From Oscillatoriaceae cyanobacterium M33_DOE_052 (lineage in GTDB: Bacteria > Cyanobacteriota > Cyanobacteriia > Cyanobacteriales > Laspinemataceae), in assembly GCA_015296065.1 (NCBI GenBank), contig DVDU01000055.1, forward strand, positions 1 to 32,880: a DNA stretch of 32,880 bases, given 5' to 3'. Below, one piece after another: positions 1-8,608 of this stretch; within the stretch, counting starts at the first letter, position 1, and the number at the start of each line of letters is the position of its first letter. The notes below the pieces were generated by a model. It worked only from the letters and a program-made list of their open reading frames with translations, did no database searches and had not been told where the DNA came from. The translations under genes and the position numbers were made by a program.

Positions 1-60
1 CCCCCTCCTCCCCCTCTCCCCGTCTCCCCGTCTCCCCGTCTTCCCAAGTCTCCCCAAAGA
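1..60. repeat. GTCTCCCC low-complexity array (left edge)
   Basis: A pyrimidine-rich tandem array built on the 8-mer GTCTCCCC, degenerating into GTCTTCCCAA. The same array type recurs at about 24125-24200, 30610-30664 and 32771-32880. It lies upstream of the rpsL promoter and is cut by the window edge. Confidence 0.85.
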
Positions 61-82
61 CTAGGCTTTTTTTTTATAACTC

Positions 83-113
83 TTGACTTCTGCACCTCAC
101 TATATGATATAAT
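83..113 (+). promoter_or_regulatory. Candidate sigma70-type promoter of the str operon
   Basis: TTGACT at 83-88 and TATAAT at 108-113, a 19-bp spacer (slightly long), about 50 bp before the rpsL start. An overlapping TATGAT at 103-108 would give only 14 bp. The AT-rich box and its position before the first operon gene support it; the exact pairing of boxes is uncertain. Confidence 0.55.
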
Positions 114-164
114 TATAGTTTGTTGGAAAGTTAGAAGAGAAAGAAACCGTACTAAGATTAACTC

Positions 165-536
165 ATGCCCACTATTCAGCAACTCATTCGCACAGAACGC
201 CAGAAAGCACGCAAGAAAACTAAATCGCCAGCTCTGAAGAGTTGCCCCCAGCGTCGAGGTGTTTGCACTAGAGTCTATACGACAACCCCGAAAAAACCCA
301 ACTCCGCTCTGCGGAAAGTGGCAAGGGTACGTTTGACTTCCGGGTTTGAAGTGACAGCGTACATACCGGGAATCGGCCACAACTTGCAGGAACACTCCGT
401 GGTGCTGATCAGGGGTGGCCGGGTTAAAGACTTACCTGGGGTCCGCTACCACATTATCCGGGGCACCTTGGATACGGCGGGAGTGAAGGATCGCCGCCAA
501 GGCAGATCGAAGTATGGCGCCAAGCGGCCTAAGTGA
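165..536 (+). CDS. rpsL: 30S ribosomal protein S12
   Basis: S12 is a small-subunit protein at the decoding centre that helps monitor codon-anticodon pairing. The 123-aa product is full length. It shows the basic N-terminus ([14 protein letters not shown]), the [11 protein letters not shown] loop (residues 41-51) and [13 protein letters not shown] (84-96), the two loops where streptomycin-resistance changes map in other bacteria; the lysines K43 and K88 are wild-type. It is the first gene of an rpsL-rpsG-fusA-tuf-rpsJ order typical of cyanobacteria. The ATG at 165 follows a promoter about 50 bp upstream, and there is no strong Shine-Dalgarno close to it. Confidence 0.98.
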   Translation: MPTIQQLIRTERQKARKKTKSPALKSCPQRRGVCTRVYTTTPKKPNSALRKVARVRLTSGFEVTAYIPGIGHNLQEHSVVLIRGGRVKDLPGVRYHIIRGTLDTAGVKDRRQGRSKYGAKRPK

Positions 537-669
537 TTTCCATCCCGGCAAGGTTTCGGGCGCTGATATTCCGGCGGGGGGTTAATTCTAGGAGTGTTGA
601 TCGCTGGTGTTGTCCTCTAAGGAGTATTCGCCGATCGCTCCTCGGCATTGTCCTGCTCGCAGACCCCAG

Positions 670-688
670 CCTCCCTTCTGGGGGGAGG
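670..688 (+). other. GC-rich hairpin in the rpsL-rpsG gap
   Basis: CCTCCC (670-675) can pair with GGGAGG (683-688) across a 7-nt loop, inside a 264-bp gap between two genes normally co-transcribed. There is no T-run after it, so a processing or stability element is more likely than a full terminator. No function is shown by the sequence alone. Confidence 0.4.
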
Positions 689-800
689 GTGAGGGCTGTA
701 CCGGGGTGGGAAAACCTCCCCATATAGCTTAAGCATTTTTTGATGCTGACTGAAGTTGAACAAAAATTCCTTAATTGTTGCGTTGAAGCGTTAAGTATCT

Positions 801-1271
801 ATGTCTCGTCGCTCTAGTGTTCAAAAACGTCCGGTTCCACCTGACCCCGTGTACAATAGCCGCCTGGTTAGTATGTTGGTGCGGCGGGTGATGAAGCGGG
901 GGAAAAAATCCGTAGCTTCCCGCTTGGTTTATGACGCGATGAAAACGATCGGGGAAAGGGTGGGGTCAGATCCACTGGATGTGTTTGAAAAAGCAGTTCG
1001 GAATGCTACCCCGTTGGTGGAAGTGAAAGGTCGCCGGGTTGGGGGTGCCACATATCAGGTGCCAGTAGAAGTGCGCCCCGATCGGGGCACGGCTTTGGCG
1101 TTGCGGTGGCTGATCCAGTTTTCTCGCTCCCGCTCTGGACGGACAATGGCGGGCAAATTGGCTGCTGAGGTCATGGATGCAGCTAATGAGACTGGTGGTG
1201 CCATTCGGAAGCGGGAAGAAACCCACCGGATGGCAGAAGCGAATAAGGCTTTTGCCCACTATCGCTATTAA
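801..1271 (+). CDS. rpsG: 30S ribosomal protein S7
   Basis: S7 nucleates assembly of the 30S head by binding the 3' domain of 16S rRNA and contacts E-site tRNA. The 156-aa product is the usual length. It has the expected [16 protein letters not shown] start, the basic block [10 protein letters not shown], the central [21 protein letters not shown] segment (about residues 74-94), and the helical C-terminus ending [11 protein letters not shown]. It is the second gene of the str operon, 264 bp after rpsL. It has no obvious Shine-Dalgarno, which is common in cyanobacteria. Confidence 0.98.
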   Translation: MSRRSSVQKRPVPPDPVYNSRLVSMLVRRVMKRGKKSVASRLVYDAMKTIGERVGSDPLDVFEKAVRNATPLVEVKGRRVGGATYQVPVEVRPDRGTALALRWLIQFSRSRSGRTMAGKLAAEVMDAANETGGAIRKREETHRMAEANKAFAHYRY

Positions 1272-1799
1272 TCATATGCAGTTGGTTATTGGTCATGGGC
1301 CAGAGGTGGCAAATGACCGATTGCCAATAAACAATCAAAGCCGTCAGAAATTTAAGCCAGTGAGAGAAATGTAGGGATTAGATATGTAAACAAACTTTGC
1401 AAAAAATATTAAAATGTAAAGAAGAAGGCAAAAGCCTGGTGTAACGATGGGTGCCGACAAGTCCATGTCAGCCACCCAAATCTGTTGCGTTGGACTTGTG
1501 GGCGAAAACAAGATCCGAAGGGCTTTGACCAAATCGAGTTCATGTTGATCGGGTTGGTTGGGACTCACTTTGGCTGACTCTAGGAGAAAACTTGGTCTCG
1601 ATGTGGGGTGATGCTTTCCCCCCCTGTATAAAGCCCAAAATCTCATGGGAAAGGGGAAATAATAGACATCGCGGGCAAATCCAAATTGGCTCATCCTTGA
1701 GCAGGACTTGGGGAAACTCCGGCGGCGAGCAACAAACGTTACTCGCGAAATAAGAATATCTAATCGTGGAAATTGGCGGTAGAAACCAAGGAGGTAGTT
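1272..1799 (+). promoter_or_regulatory. Long rpsG-fusA gap with a structured leader
   Basis: This 528-bp gap is long for an operon junction. Its first ~60 bp holds a decayed TTGGTCAT...AATGACC repeat. At 1457-1465 ACAAGTCCA pairs with TGGACTTGT at 1491-1499, and after one mismatch the stem extends by GCC (1453-1455) with GGC (1501-1503). A 33-codon ORF (ATG 1447, TGA 1546-1548) overlaps the stem but has no ribosome binding site and is not convincing. No clear promoter was identified. A cis-acting mRNA element before fusA is possible but unproven. Confidence 0.4.
1788..1794 (+). promoter_or_regulatory. Strong Shine-Dalgarno that decides the fusA start
   Basis: AAGGAGG, complementary to the 16S 3' end, sits 5 nt before a GTG at 1800. 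Translation from that GTG begins [15 protein letters not shown], the normal cyanobacterial EF-G N-terminus. The longer open frame from TTG at 1773 would place this site inside the coding region and is rejected. Confidence 0.85.
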
Positions 1800-3875
1800 G
1801 TGGCACGTACTGTCCCGCTTGAGAGGGTACGCAATATCGGAATCGCAGCCCACATTGATGCGGGCAAAACGACAACAACAGAGCGGATACTGTTCTATTC
1901 CGGAGTGGTTCACAAAATTGGTGAGGTACACGAAGGAACCACGGTAACAGACTGGATGGAACAGGAGCGGGAGCGGGGCATTACCATTACAGCCGCTGCC
2001 ATCACCACCAGTTGGAAAGACCATCAAATCAACATCATTGATACGCCTGGGCACGTGGACTTCACGATCGAAGTGGAGCGCTCGATGCGGGTGTTAGATG
2101 GTGTGATTGCAGTGTTTTGTTCGGTGGGAGGAGTACAACCTCAATCGGAAACAGTGTGGCGGCAAGCCGATCGCTATAAGGTGCCCCGGATCGCTTTCGT
2201 GAACAAGATGGATAGGACGGGAGCGAATTTCTTCAGGGTATATGAGCAAATACGCGATCGGATGCGAGCCAACGCGGTGGCCATCCAATTGCCGATCGGC
2301 GCAGAAGATACCTTCCGAGGGATTATCGATTTGGTGAAGATGCGGGCTCGCATCTATACCAACGATACCGGCACCGACATCCAAGAAAGCGAAATTCCAG
2401 AGGATATGCAATCCTTGGCTGAAGAGTATCGCCTCAAGCTGGTGGAGGCAGTGGCGGAAACCGATGATGCCCTGACGGAAAAATACCTCGAAGGAGAGGA
2501 ATTAACCGAAGCGGAAATCGTCAAGGGGTTGCGTCATGGCACGATCGCTGGCACGATCGTCCCCTTGTTATGTGGTTCGGCCTTCAAAAATAAAGGTGTC
2601 CAGCTATTATTAGATGCGGTGGTGGATTACCTGCCAGCGCCCACAGAAGTGCCCGCAATTCAGGGGGTACTACCCAATGGGGACGCCACAGTGCGTAATG
2701 CAGACGACTCGCAGCCTTTGGCGGCTCTGGCCTTCAAAATCATGGCGGACCCATACGGACGCTTGACCTTCGTGCGGGTTTACTCCGGTGTCCTGCAGAA
2801 GGGCAGCTACGTCCTGAACTCCACCAAAAACAAGAAAGAGCGCATCTCGCGCCTGATCGTTCTCAAAGCAGACGATCGGATTGAAGTGGATGAGCTGCGA
2901 GCCGGAGACTTGGGCGCCGCTCTGGGGCTGAAAGACACCTTCACGGGCGATACCATCTGCGATGATAGCAGCCCAGTGATTCTGGAGTCCCTGTACATCC
3001 CCGAGCCGGTAATCTCGGTGGCGGTAGAACCCAAAACCAAGCAGGACATGGACAAGCTGTCCAAGGCGCTGCAAGCTCTCTCGCAAGAAGACCCCACCTT
3101 CCGCGTCAGCATCGACCCAGAAACCAATCAAACCGTGATTGCCGGGATGGGAGAGCTGCACCTGGAAATTCTGGTGGACCGGATGCTGCGAGAGTACAAA
3201 GTAGAAGCCAACGTGGGCGCGCCCCAGGTGGCCTACCGCGAGACCATCCGCAAAGCAGTCCGCGCCGAAGGCAAATTCATCCGCCAGAGCGGTGGTAAGG
3301 GTCAGTATGGCCACGTGGTCATCGAATTGGAACCAGGAGAACCGGGCACCGGCTTTGAGTTCGTCTCCAAGATTGTGGGTGGGATTGTGCCCAAAGAGTA
3401 CATCTCGCCAGCAGAACAGGGGATGAAAGAAGCCTGCGAATCTGGCATCTTAGCGGGTTATCCTCTGATTGATGTCAAAGCCACAATGGTAGATGGTTCC
3501 TACCACGAGGTGGACTCCTCGGAAATGGCCTTCAAGATTGCAGGCTCAATGGCGATTAAGGAAGGGGTGATGAAAGCCTCACCTGTGCTATTAGAGCCTA
3601 TGATGAAGGTTGAGGTGGAAGTGCCGGAGAATTTCCTCGGGGATGTGATGGGCGACCTCAATTCCCGCCGAGGCCAAATCGAAGGCATGGGCAGCGAACA
3701 GGGACTCGCCAAGGTCAAGGCCAAGGTGCCCTTGGCAGAGATGTTTGGCTATGCCACCGATATCCGGTCTAAAACCCAAGGCCGGGGTATCTTTACGATG
3801 GAGTTCAGCCACTACGAAGAAGTGCCTCGTAATGTGGCGGAAACCATCATCGCTAAAAGCAAAGGGAACGCCTGA
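1800..3875 (+). CDS. fusA: Translation elongation factor G
   Basis: EF-G is the GTPase that drives ribosomal translocation and, with RRF, ribosome recycling. From GTG 1800 it is 691 aa, the usual length. G-domain motifs are clear: P-loop [12 protein letters not shown] (residues 17-28), switch region [20 protein letters not shown] and NKMD. Domain II follows ([14 protein letters not shown]), then domain III ([13 protein letters not shown]) and the domain IV/V region ([34 protein letters not shown]). It is the third gene of the str operon, after a long gap and before tuf. The frame stays open to TTG 1773, but the AAGGAGG at 1788-1794 fixes the start. Confidence 0.97.
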   Translation: MARTVPLERVRNIGIAAHIDAGKTTTTERILFYSGVVHKIGEVHEGTTVTDWMEQERERGITITAAAITTSWKDHQINIIDTPGHVDFTIEVERSMRVLDGVIAVFCSVGGVQPQSETVWRQADRYKVPRIAFVNKMDRTGANFFRVYEQIRDRMRANAVAIQLPIGAEDTFRGIIDLVKMRARIYTNDTGTDIQESEIPEDMQSLAEEYRLKLVEAVAETDDALTEKYLEGEELTEAEIVKGLRHGTIAGTIVPLLCGSAFKNKGVQLLLDAVVDYLPAPTEVPAIQGVLPNGDATVRNADDSQPLAALAFKIMADPYGRLTFVRVYSGVLQKGSYVLNSTKNKKERISRLIVLKADDRIEVDELRAGDLGAALGLKDTFTGDTICDDSSPVILESLYIPEPVISVAVEPKTKQDMDKLSKALQALSQEDPTFRVSIDPETNQTVIAGMGELHLEILVDRMLREYKVEANVGAPQVAYRETIRKAVRAEGKFIRQSGGKGQYGHVVIELEPGEPGTGFEFVSKIVGGIVPKEYISPAEQGMKEACESGILAGYPLIDVKATMVDGSYHEVDSSEMAFKIAGSMAIKEGVMKASPVLLEPMMKVEVEVPENFLGDVMGDLNSRRGQIEGMGSEQGLAKVKAKVPLAEMFGYATDIRSKTQGRGIFTMEFSHYEEVPRNVAETIIAKSKGNA

Positions 3876-3880
3876 TAATT

Positions 3881-4000
3881 AGTCATTGGTCATTAGTCCT
3901 TTGTCATTAGTCCTTTGTCGTTTGACATGGGACTGGGGACAAAGGACAAGGGACAAGGGACTTGTTACCAATGACCAATGACAGATGACCAATGACAATT
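3881..4000. repeat. LTRR-like repeat in opposed halves between fusA and tuf
   Basis: The left half carries repeats of TCATTAGTCCTTTGTC and the right half the complementary GACAAAGGACAAGGGAC and ACCAATGACCAATGAC, so the segment can fold into a long imperfect hairpin. The same family appears at six other loci here. It fills the gap between two highly expressed operon genes. Confidence 0.8.
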
Positions 4001-4020
4001 GATAAAGGAACAAGTAATTA

Positions 4021-5250
4021 ATGGCACGCGCAAAGTTTGAACGGAATAAACCCCACGTCAACATCGGCACGATCGGTCACGTTGACCACGGCAAAACTAC
4101 CCTGACGGCAGCAATCACGATGGCACTGGCCGCCCAAGGTAAGGCTAAAGCCAAAAAGTACGACGAAATTGATGCCGCTCCTGAAGAAAAGGCACGGGGC
4201 ATCACGATCAACACCGCTCACGTGGAGTATGAAAGCGATACTCGTCACTACGCCCACGTGGACTGTCCGGGTCACGCTGACTATGTGAAAAACATGATCA
4301 CTGGCGCCGCACAAATGGACGGCGCGATCCTGGTGGTGTCGGCGGCTGACGGGCCAATGCCTCAGACTCGGGAACACATCCTCCTGGCTAAGCAGGTGGG
4401 CGTCCCCAGCTTGGTGGTGTTCTTGAATAAAGAAGACCAAGTGGACGATGCCGAACTGCTGGAATTGGTGGAGCTGGAAGTGCGGGAACTGCTCACCTCT
4501 TATGATTTCCCTGGGGATGATATTCCCATCGTCACTGGTTCTGCTCTGAAAGCGGTGGAAGCTTTGGTGGCTAAACCAAAAATCAACAAAGGTGAAGACC
4601 CCTGGGTTGATAAGATTTTGAAACTGATGGATGAGGTGGATGCCTACATCCCAGAACCCGTGCGCGATGTGGATAAGCCTTTCCTGATGGCCGTTGAAGA
4701 CGTGTTCTCGATTACCGGTCGGGGTACGGTGGCGACGGGCCGGATCGAACGGGGCAAAATCAAGGTGGGCGAAACTGTGGAACTGGTGGGCATCAAAAAC
4801 ACTCGCAGCACTACGGTGACTGGGGTGGAGATGTTCCAAAAGATTCTGGAGGAAGGTATCGCTGGGGATAACGTGGGGCTGCTGCTCCGGGGGATCCAAA
4901 AGACTGATATCGAGCGCGGTATGGTGATTGCCAAACCCGGTTCGATTACGCCTCATACCCAGTTTGAGGGTGAGGTGTATGTGCTGAAAAAGGAAGAAGG
5001 AGGGCGCCACACGCCATTCTTCCCCAACTACCGCCCTCAGTTCTACGTGCGGACTACGGATGTGACCGGAAGCATCACAGCCTTTACTGCTGATGATGGC
5101 ACGGCGGCGGAAATGGTGATGCCGGGAGACCGCATCAAGATGACTGTGGAACTGATTAACCCGATCGCCATTGAGCAAGGGATGCGTTTCGCTATCCGTG
5201 AAGGCGGTCGCACGATCGGTGCCGGTGTCGTCTCTAAAATCCTGAAATAG
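4021..5250 (+). CDS. tuf: Translation elongation factor Tu
   Basis: EF-Tu delivers aminoacyl-tRNA to the ribosomal A site as a GTP-bound complex. The 409-aa product is the cyanobacterial length. It shows [15 protein letters not shown] (P-loop, about residues 19-33), the switch segment [53 protein letters not shown] and NKEDQVDD in the G domain. The beta-barrel domains contain [13 protein letters not shown] and the C-terminal [21 protein letters not shown]. The start is set by ATG 4021 with AAAGGAA at 4004-4010. It follows fusA across a repeat and precedes rpsJ. A 421-aa open frame on the opposite strand is a codon-bias shadow. Confidence 0.98.
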   Translation: MARAKFERNKPHVNIGTIGHVDHGKTTLTAAITMALAAQGKAKAKKYDEIDAAPEEKARGITINTAHVEYESDTRHYAHVDCPGHADYVKNMITGAAQMDGAILVVSAADGPMPQTREHILLAKQVGVPSLVVFLNKEDQVDDAELLELVELEVRELLTSYDFPGDDIPIVTGSALKAVEALVAKPKINKGEDPWVDKILKLMDEVDAYIPEPVRDVDKPFLMAVEDVFSITGRGTVATGRIERGKIKVGETVELVGIKNTRSTTVTGVEMFQKILEEGIAGDNVGLLLRGIQKTDIERGMVIAKPGSITPHTQFEGEVYVLKKEEGGRHTPFFPNYRPQFYVRTTDVTGSITAFTADDGTAAEMVMPGDRIKMTVELINPIAIEQGMRFAIREGGRTIGAGVVSKILK

Positions 5251-5270
5251 GACAATTTGATGCAGGGGAT

Positions 5271-5306
5271 GCAGAAAAGCCACTAAATGTCAATCGGCTT
5301 TTCTGC
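5271..5306 (+). terminator. Hairpin between tuf and rpsJ
   Basis: GCAGAAAAGCC (5271-5281) and GGCTTTTCTGC (5296-5306) form a perfect 11-bp stem with a 14-nt loop, 20 nt after the tuf stop. No T-run follows directly, so it could be an attenuator, an RNA-processing site or a weak terminator. It would allow tuf and rpsJ to be expressed at different levels. Confidence 0.5.
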
Positions 5307-5421
5307 TCCCATCTCATCTATTTCTTGTCTTGGCAGTGAAAACCCTTTGGGGTGGGATGACAAGCAAGATTTGTTAATTGTGATTTGCGAACAACTGAAC
5401 CTAGAAAATTAGACCAGAACA

Positions 5422-5739
5422 ATGGCTACCATCCAGCAGCAAAAAATTCGGATTCGTCTCAAAGCGTTCGATCGCCGCATCCTCGATACTTCCTGCGAAA
5501 AAATTGTGGACACCGCCAACCGGACAAACGCCACAGCAATCGGTCCGATTCCCCTACCTACCAAGCGCCGCATCTATTGCGTCCTGCGCTCACCTCACAT
5601 CGATAAGGATTCTCGGGAACACTTTGAGACTCGCACTCACCGCCGCATTATTGATATTTACCAACCTTCTTCTAAAACTATCGATGCGCTGATGAAGCTG
5701 GACTTACCCGCTGGTGTGGATATCGAAGTTAAACTCTAA
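5422..5739 (+). CDS. rpsJ: 30S ribosomal protein S10
   Basis: S10 is a small-subunit head protein; in other bacteria it also binds NusB in antitermination. The 105-aa product is full length: [17 protein letters not shown] at the N-terminus, [48 protein letters not shown] in the middle of which is the extended ribosome-embedded loop, and [13 protein letters not shown] at the end. It sits 171 bp after tuf, where cyanobacteria usually place it (other bacteria have it in the S10 operon). The ATG at 5422 matches the conserved N-terminus. Confidence 0.97.
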   Translation: MATIQQQKIRIRLKAFDRRILDTSCEKIVDTANRTNATAIGPIPLPTKRRIYCVLRSPHIDKDSREHFETRTHRRIIDIYQPSSKTIDALMKLDLPAGVDIEVKL

Positions 5740-6112
5740 TCGAGGAACGGACAGAAACCGGGTTTCTGGGAAGAATTTGGCATCATAACCGAGATCTCGG
5801 TAAGGAAACCAGGTTTCTCGCTGGCATCCGCACTGGACAAGAAACCGGGTTTCTGGGATAGGCAACACCATCGTGACCCAGATTTGGTGAAGCAACCCAG
5901 TTTCCCCCAGTTTCTCCCCCCGGTTTCTGCCCCTAATTTGGACTCCCTGATGTGGGAGAGCTTGATGTGATGGGTGAGCAAAAGTTATAGGTATTAAATT
6001 ACTAATAACAGTTAAGGAATGTGAAATTGAATAAGAGAGAGTAGGAGGATAGCGATCGCCAGAAAAAATCCGCTACAGTAAGTAAACAAGCGCAGTTAAG
6101 TGATTCGGGAAA
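5740..6112. repeat. Cluster of GAAACCGGGTTTC palindromes after rpsJ
   Basis: In this 373-bp gap three near-identical copies of the 15-bp palindrome AGAAACCGGGTTTCT lie at 5753-5767, 5804-5818 (GAAACCAGGTTTC variant) and 5840-5854, with decayed copies at about 5894-5928. The right part is AT-rich and holds a HIP1 octamer GCGATCGC at 6052-6059. I see no gene and no confident promoter here. Confidence 0.85.
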
Positions 6113-6781
6113 ATGCCATCTTCTTCCTCGCTCGCAGTTAGAGAACTACCGTTATTCCCGCTACCGGAAGTAGTTCTATTTCCAGGCAGACCTTTGCCCC
6201 TGCACATCTTTGAATTCCGGTACAGAATCATGATGAATACGATTCTGGAGAGCGATCGCCGGTTCGGGGTGTTGATGTGGGACCCGGTAGAGCGCCAACC
6301 AGCGAAAGTGGGCTGCTGTGCCGAAATCGTTCAGTACCACCGCCTGCCAGACGATCGGATGAAAATGCTTACCTTGGGGCAACAGCGGTTTCGAGTATTG
6401 GAATACGTCCGGGAAAAACCCTATCTTGTGGGCTTAGTGGAATGGATCGAAGATAGCACCCCTCAAGAAGATTTGCGACCTTTGGCATCCGACGTAGAAC
6501 AACTCTTGCGGGATGTGGTGCGCCTATCGGCCAAATTAATGGATCGGGACCTGGAACTCCCCGAAGACATCCCCGACCTACCCACAGAACTATCCTACTG
6601 GGTCGCCAGCAACCTTTACGGCGTCCCCAAAGAACAGCAAGACCTTTTAGAAATGCTCGATACCTTGAGCCGTCTGCAACGAGAAGCGGAAATTCTCACC
6701 TCCACCCGCAATCACCTGGCCGCTCGCACGGTACTGAAAGATGCTCTAGATGAAACCGATTTCGAGAAACCGGGTTTCTAA
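6113..6781 (+). CDS. Lon substrate-binding-domain protein (peptidase S16-like, non-catalytic)
   Basis: The 222-aa product matches the N-terminal substrate-binding domain of Lon proteases as a free-standing protein. It begins RELPLFPLPEVVLFPGRPLPLHIFEFRYR (residues 10-38), continues with RRFGVLMWDP, CCAEIVQYHRLPDDRMKMLTLGQQRFRVLEYV, and ends in a helical region with LQREAEILTSTRNHLAARTVL. There is no AAA+ or serine-lysine protease domain, so it is not an active Lon; in cyanobacteria this family is commonly found beside rpsJ. Its function is unknown, possibly substrate recognition. The last residues EKPGF and the first base of the stop codon come from a 15-bp repeat (6765-6779), so the C-terminus appears altered by that repeat. 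Confidence 0.88.
   Translation: MPSSSSLAVRELPLFPLPEVVLFPGRPLPLHIFEFRYRIMMNTILESDRRFGVLMWDPVERQPAKVGCCAEIVQYHRLPDDRMKMLTLGQQRFRVLEYVREKPYLVGLVEWIEDSTPQEDLRPLASDVEQLLRDVVRLSAKLMDRDLELPEDIPDLPTELSYWVASNLYGVPKEQQDLLEMLDTLSRLQREAEILTSTRNHLAARTVLKDALDETDFEKPGF
6765..6779. repeat. GAAACCGGGTTTC palindrome inside the end of a gene
   Basis: AGAAACCGGGTTTCT, identical to intergenic copies, overlaps the last four codons and the stop of the Lon-like gene. The T ending the repeat is the first base of the TAA stop (6779-6781). A related GAAACCGATTTC lies just upstream at 6752-6763. Confidence 0.9.
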
Positions 6782-6789
6782 CACTTTGA

Positions 6790-6886
6790 ACGCCTTCAGG
6801 CGTAGCGCTAGCTACCTGGTCTTAAACCAAGCGCCAAAGCCAGAAACCCGGTTGCTGAGGAATGTCCGGTTCCGCTCATGGAGCGG
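6790..6886. terminator. Hairpins between convergent genes
   Basis: Two perfect small stems lie in the 112-bp gap between the convergent Lon-like and membrane-protein genes: ACGCC-TTCA-GGCGT (6790-6803) and CCGCTC-ATG-GAGCGG (6872-6886). A decayed copy of the 15-bp palindrome (CAGAAACCCGGTTGCTG, about 6841-6857) lies between them. Neither stem has a T-run, so terminator function is inferred only from position. Confidence 0.4.
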
Positions 6887-6893
6887 TTGAGAT

Positions 6894-8288
6894 TTATGGG
6901 TTTGATGCCTCCTTGTGGCCTCCGTACCACTGTACCACTGATAGCCACCCAGCGCTAAGGAGTCCCGCCAGACTGAGGGTGAGGCCGCTATAAGTGACGA
7001 TTAAACCCCACACTGGCAGCACTCCCCCGGCGAGGGTACTCATAAAAGCGGCGATGCGCAGTTTCCGGCTAGTGCCTAAGCCCCACATCATGCCTAAAAA
7101 CAGGGGCGAAATTAAACCCCAAGCTAGTTTCACGTCCAGGATGCGACTGGTATAGGTCAAACACAGCAGGCTGGCAAAGAAGATGCCACCGGCGATCGCC
7201 ACATCTCGCAAACTCAGCGGCACCGACAAATATAGCAGCATCATCCACCACAAAAACACTCCCGGCGCCAACAGCAGCAAGCGTGGTAATACCCCCGTAT
7301 TCCGCACCGGTTCCGTAGCCGTAAACACCCCAAACGGATTGCGCACCGACACATTATCCTCAAAAAACCAAGTAAACCGAGACCCTCCTCGCTCTTCCTT
7401 CGTCTCCGTGGGCAAAATGCCGCTGGCAAAATCAGCTTTGGGAAAATTCGCCAACGCCGTCAGGCGAAAATTAGATATAGACTCCCCACCGGCATCATAA
7501 ACCCACCGGGGCGCCCCTTGGGCTTGAAAGCTAACTCGAAAAGTGGTTTTCTGCGCCGGTTTTAAAACAAACGGAAAGCCATAATCTCCGGGGTTCACTT
7601 GCTCTAACCTCACACCGTCTCGCTCCACCTTGAAATTTTGCATCAGGGTGTAGCCATAAGGCGGGCGGAATTCAAAAAAGAAATCCTGCACACCCCTGAG
7701 CTTGTTCTCTACTTGATACTCAGCGGCAAAATCCACGGTATAAATCTCTTTCAGGTTCTGCGCGTCGCGAGTTTGATTGATTTTTACATCAATTTGAGAA
7801 CCCCCTAGGGTCATAAACCGATCGACTTTGCGAGTTTCCTCAACCCGCACCTGCCTGCCATCCACCCAGTTGTAGTAAACGTAGGGTTCTTCTACCACAT
7901 AGCGAATTCGGGGTGCTGGTTGCTCTAGCCTGTCCCCAGAGACGGTACTAGCTAGCTGCGCCACTTTCTGCTGTTCCCAATGATGGTATCGATTTGCCAG
8001 GGTGGAACACCAGAAAAATCCGCCGATGAGTAAAACTAATACCAGTAGTATATGGGGCACCTTTTGCAGTACCTGAAAGTACCCATCTACGCCTAACTGC
8101 ACCACCGGCGCTACCCCCTCAGACGATCGGCGATTTGCCCAGGCAACCAAGACCATCATCACTCCGAAAACTGCAAAGAACATGGCCAATTGCCACCCTA
8201 GGCTGATAATTTGGGAGCCGAATTGCACCAGCTCGTTAGCATGGGTGAGGTCCGGCAAGTTGGGAATTCCTTGGAAAGTTTGATCCAT
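6894..8288 (-). CDS. Multi-pass membrane protein with a large exposed domain, function unknown
   Basis: The 464-aa product has two N-terminal membrane segments (about residues 30-50 and 78-97), a soluble region of about 210 residues rich in beta-prone sequence, then five or six C-terminal hydrophobic segments beginning near LLLLAPGVFLWWMMLLYL. This layout is reminiscent of CreD-type inner-membrane proteins, but I see no diagnostic motif and do not assign it. The start is placed at ATG 8288 (MDQTFQGIPNLP) because AGGAGA lies 6 nt upstream (8295-8300); the frame extends five codons further to a TTG. It is convergent with the Lon-like gene, apparently a single-gene unit. Confidence 0.75.
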   Translation of the reverse strand: MDQTFQGIPNLPDLTHANELVQFGSQIISLGWQLAMFFAVFGVMMVLVAWANRRSSEGVAPVVQLGVDGYFQVLQKVPHILLVLVLLIGGFFWCSTLANRYHHWEQQKVAQLASTVSGDRLEQPAPRIRYVVEEPYVYYNWVDGRQVRVEETRKVDRFMTLGGSQIDVKINQTRDAQNLKEIYTVDFAAEYQVENKLRGVQDFFFEFRPPYGYTLMQNFKVERDGVRLEQVNPGDYGFPFVLKPAQKTTFRVSFQAQGAPRWVYDAGGESISNFRLTALANFPKADFASGILPTETKEERGGSRFTWFFEDNVSVRNPFGVFTATEPVRNTGVLPRLLLLAPGVFLWWMMLLYLSVPLSLRDVAIAGGIFFASLLCLTYTSRILDVKLAWGLISPLFLGMMWGLGTSRKLRIAAFMSTLAGGVLPVWGLIVTYSGLTLSLAGLLSAGWLSVVQWYGGHKEASNP

Positions 8289-8463
8289 AATCAGTCTCCT
8301 CAATAGGATAAAAATTGGATTTTTGGCTGTTTTGACTGTTTTTCACTTCTAGATATCCAATTTCCGGTTTATCTGAAAGCAAGATTTTTTCCCATTCCAG
8401 ATAAACTGGGAAATTTTCCACCAGTTATCCTTAATTTTAACTGCAAAAACTTTGCTTGCCCCC

Positions 8464-8492
8464 TTGACAGCTTTTCCTATTTTTGCTATGCT
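8464..8492 (+). promoter_or_regulatory. Promoter of the AlbA_2/ParA pair
   Basis: TTGACA at 8464-8469 and TATGCT at 8487-8492, with a 17-bp spacer, is a near-consensus sigma70-type promoter, predicting transcription from about 8499 and a leader of about 110 nt. It is the best-formed promoter in the window and precedes the two-gene unit at 8609-10810. Confidence 0.7.
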
Positions 8493-8608
8493 GCTATTGT
8501 GGGAAAATGTGCCGCCATATATATAAGCTAATTTTTGGTTTTTCTAGCTTGATTTCTCTTGAGGGCAGTTGCTCTGGATTTTGGAAAATTATTGGGTGGC
8601 TGATATTT

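Noticed and set aside
1447-1548. A 33-codon ORF in the fusA leader as a leader peptide
   Set aside because: No ribosome binding site, no regulatory codon run, and it overlaps a stable stem; mentioned only with the leader.
1344-2054. A 236-codon minus-strand frame across the fusA leader and start
   Set aside because: It overlaps the EF-G N-terminus in antisense, has no ribosome binding site and a composition unlike the real genes.
4018-5283. A 421-codon open frame antisense to tuf
   Set aside because: It lies exactly opposite EF-Tu, has a His/Phe-rich composition typical of codon-bias shadows, and resembles no protein.
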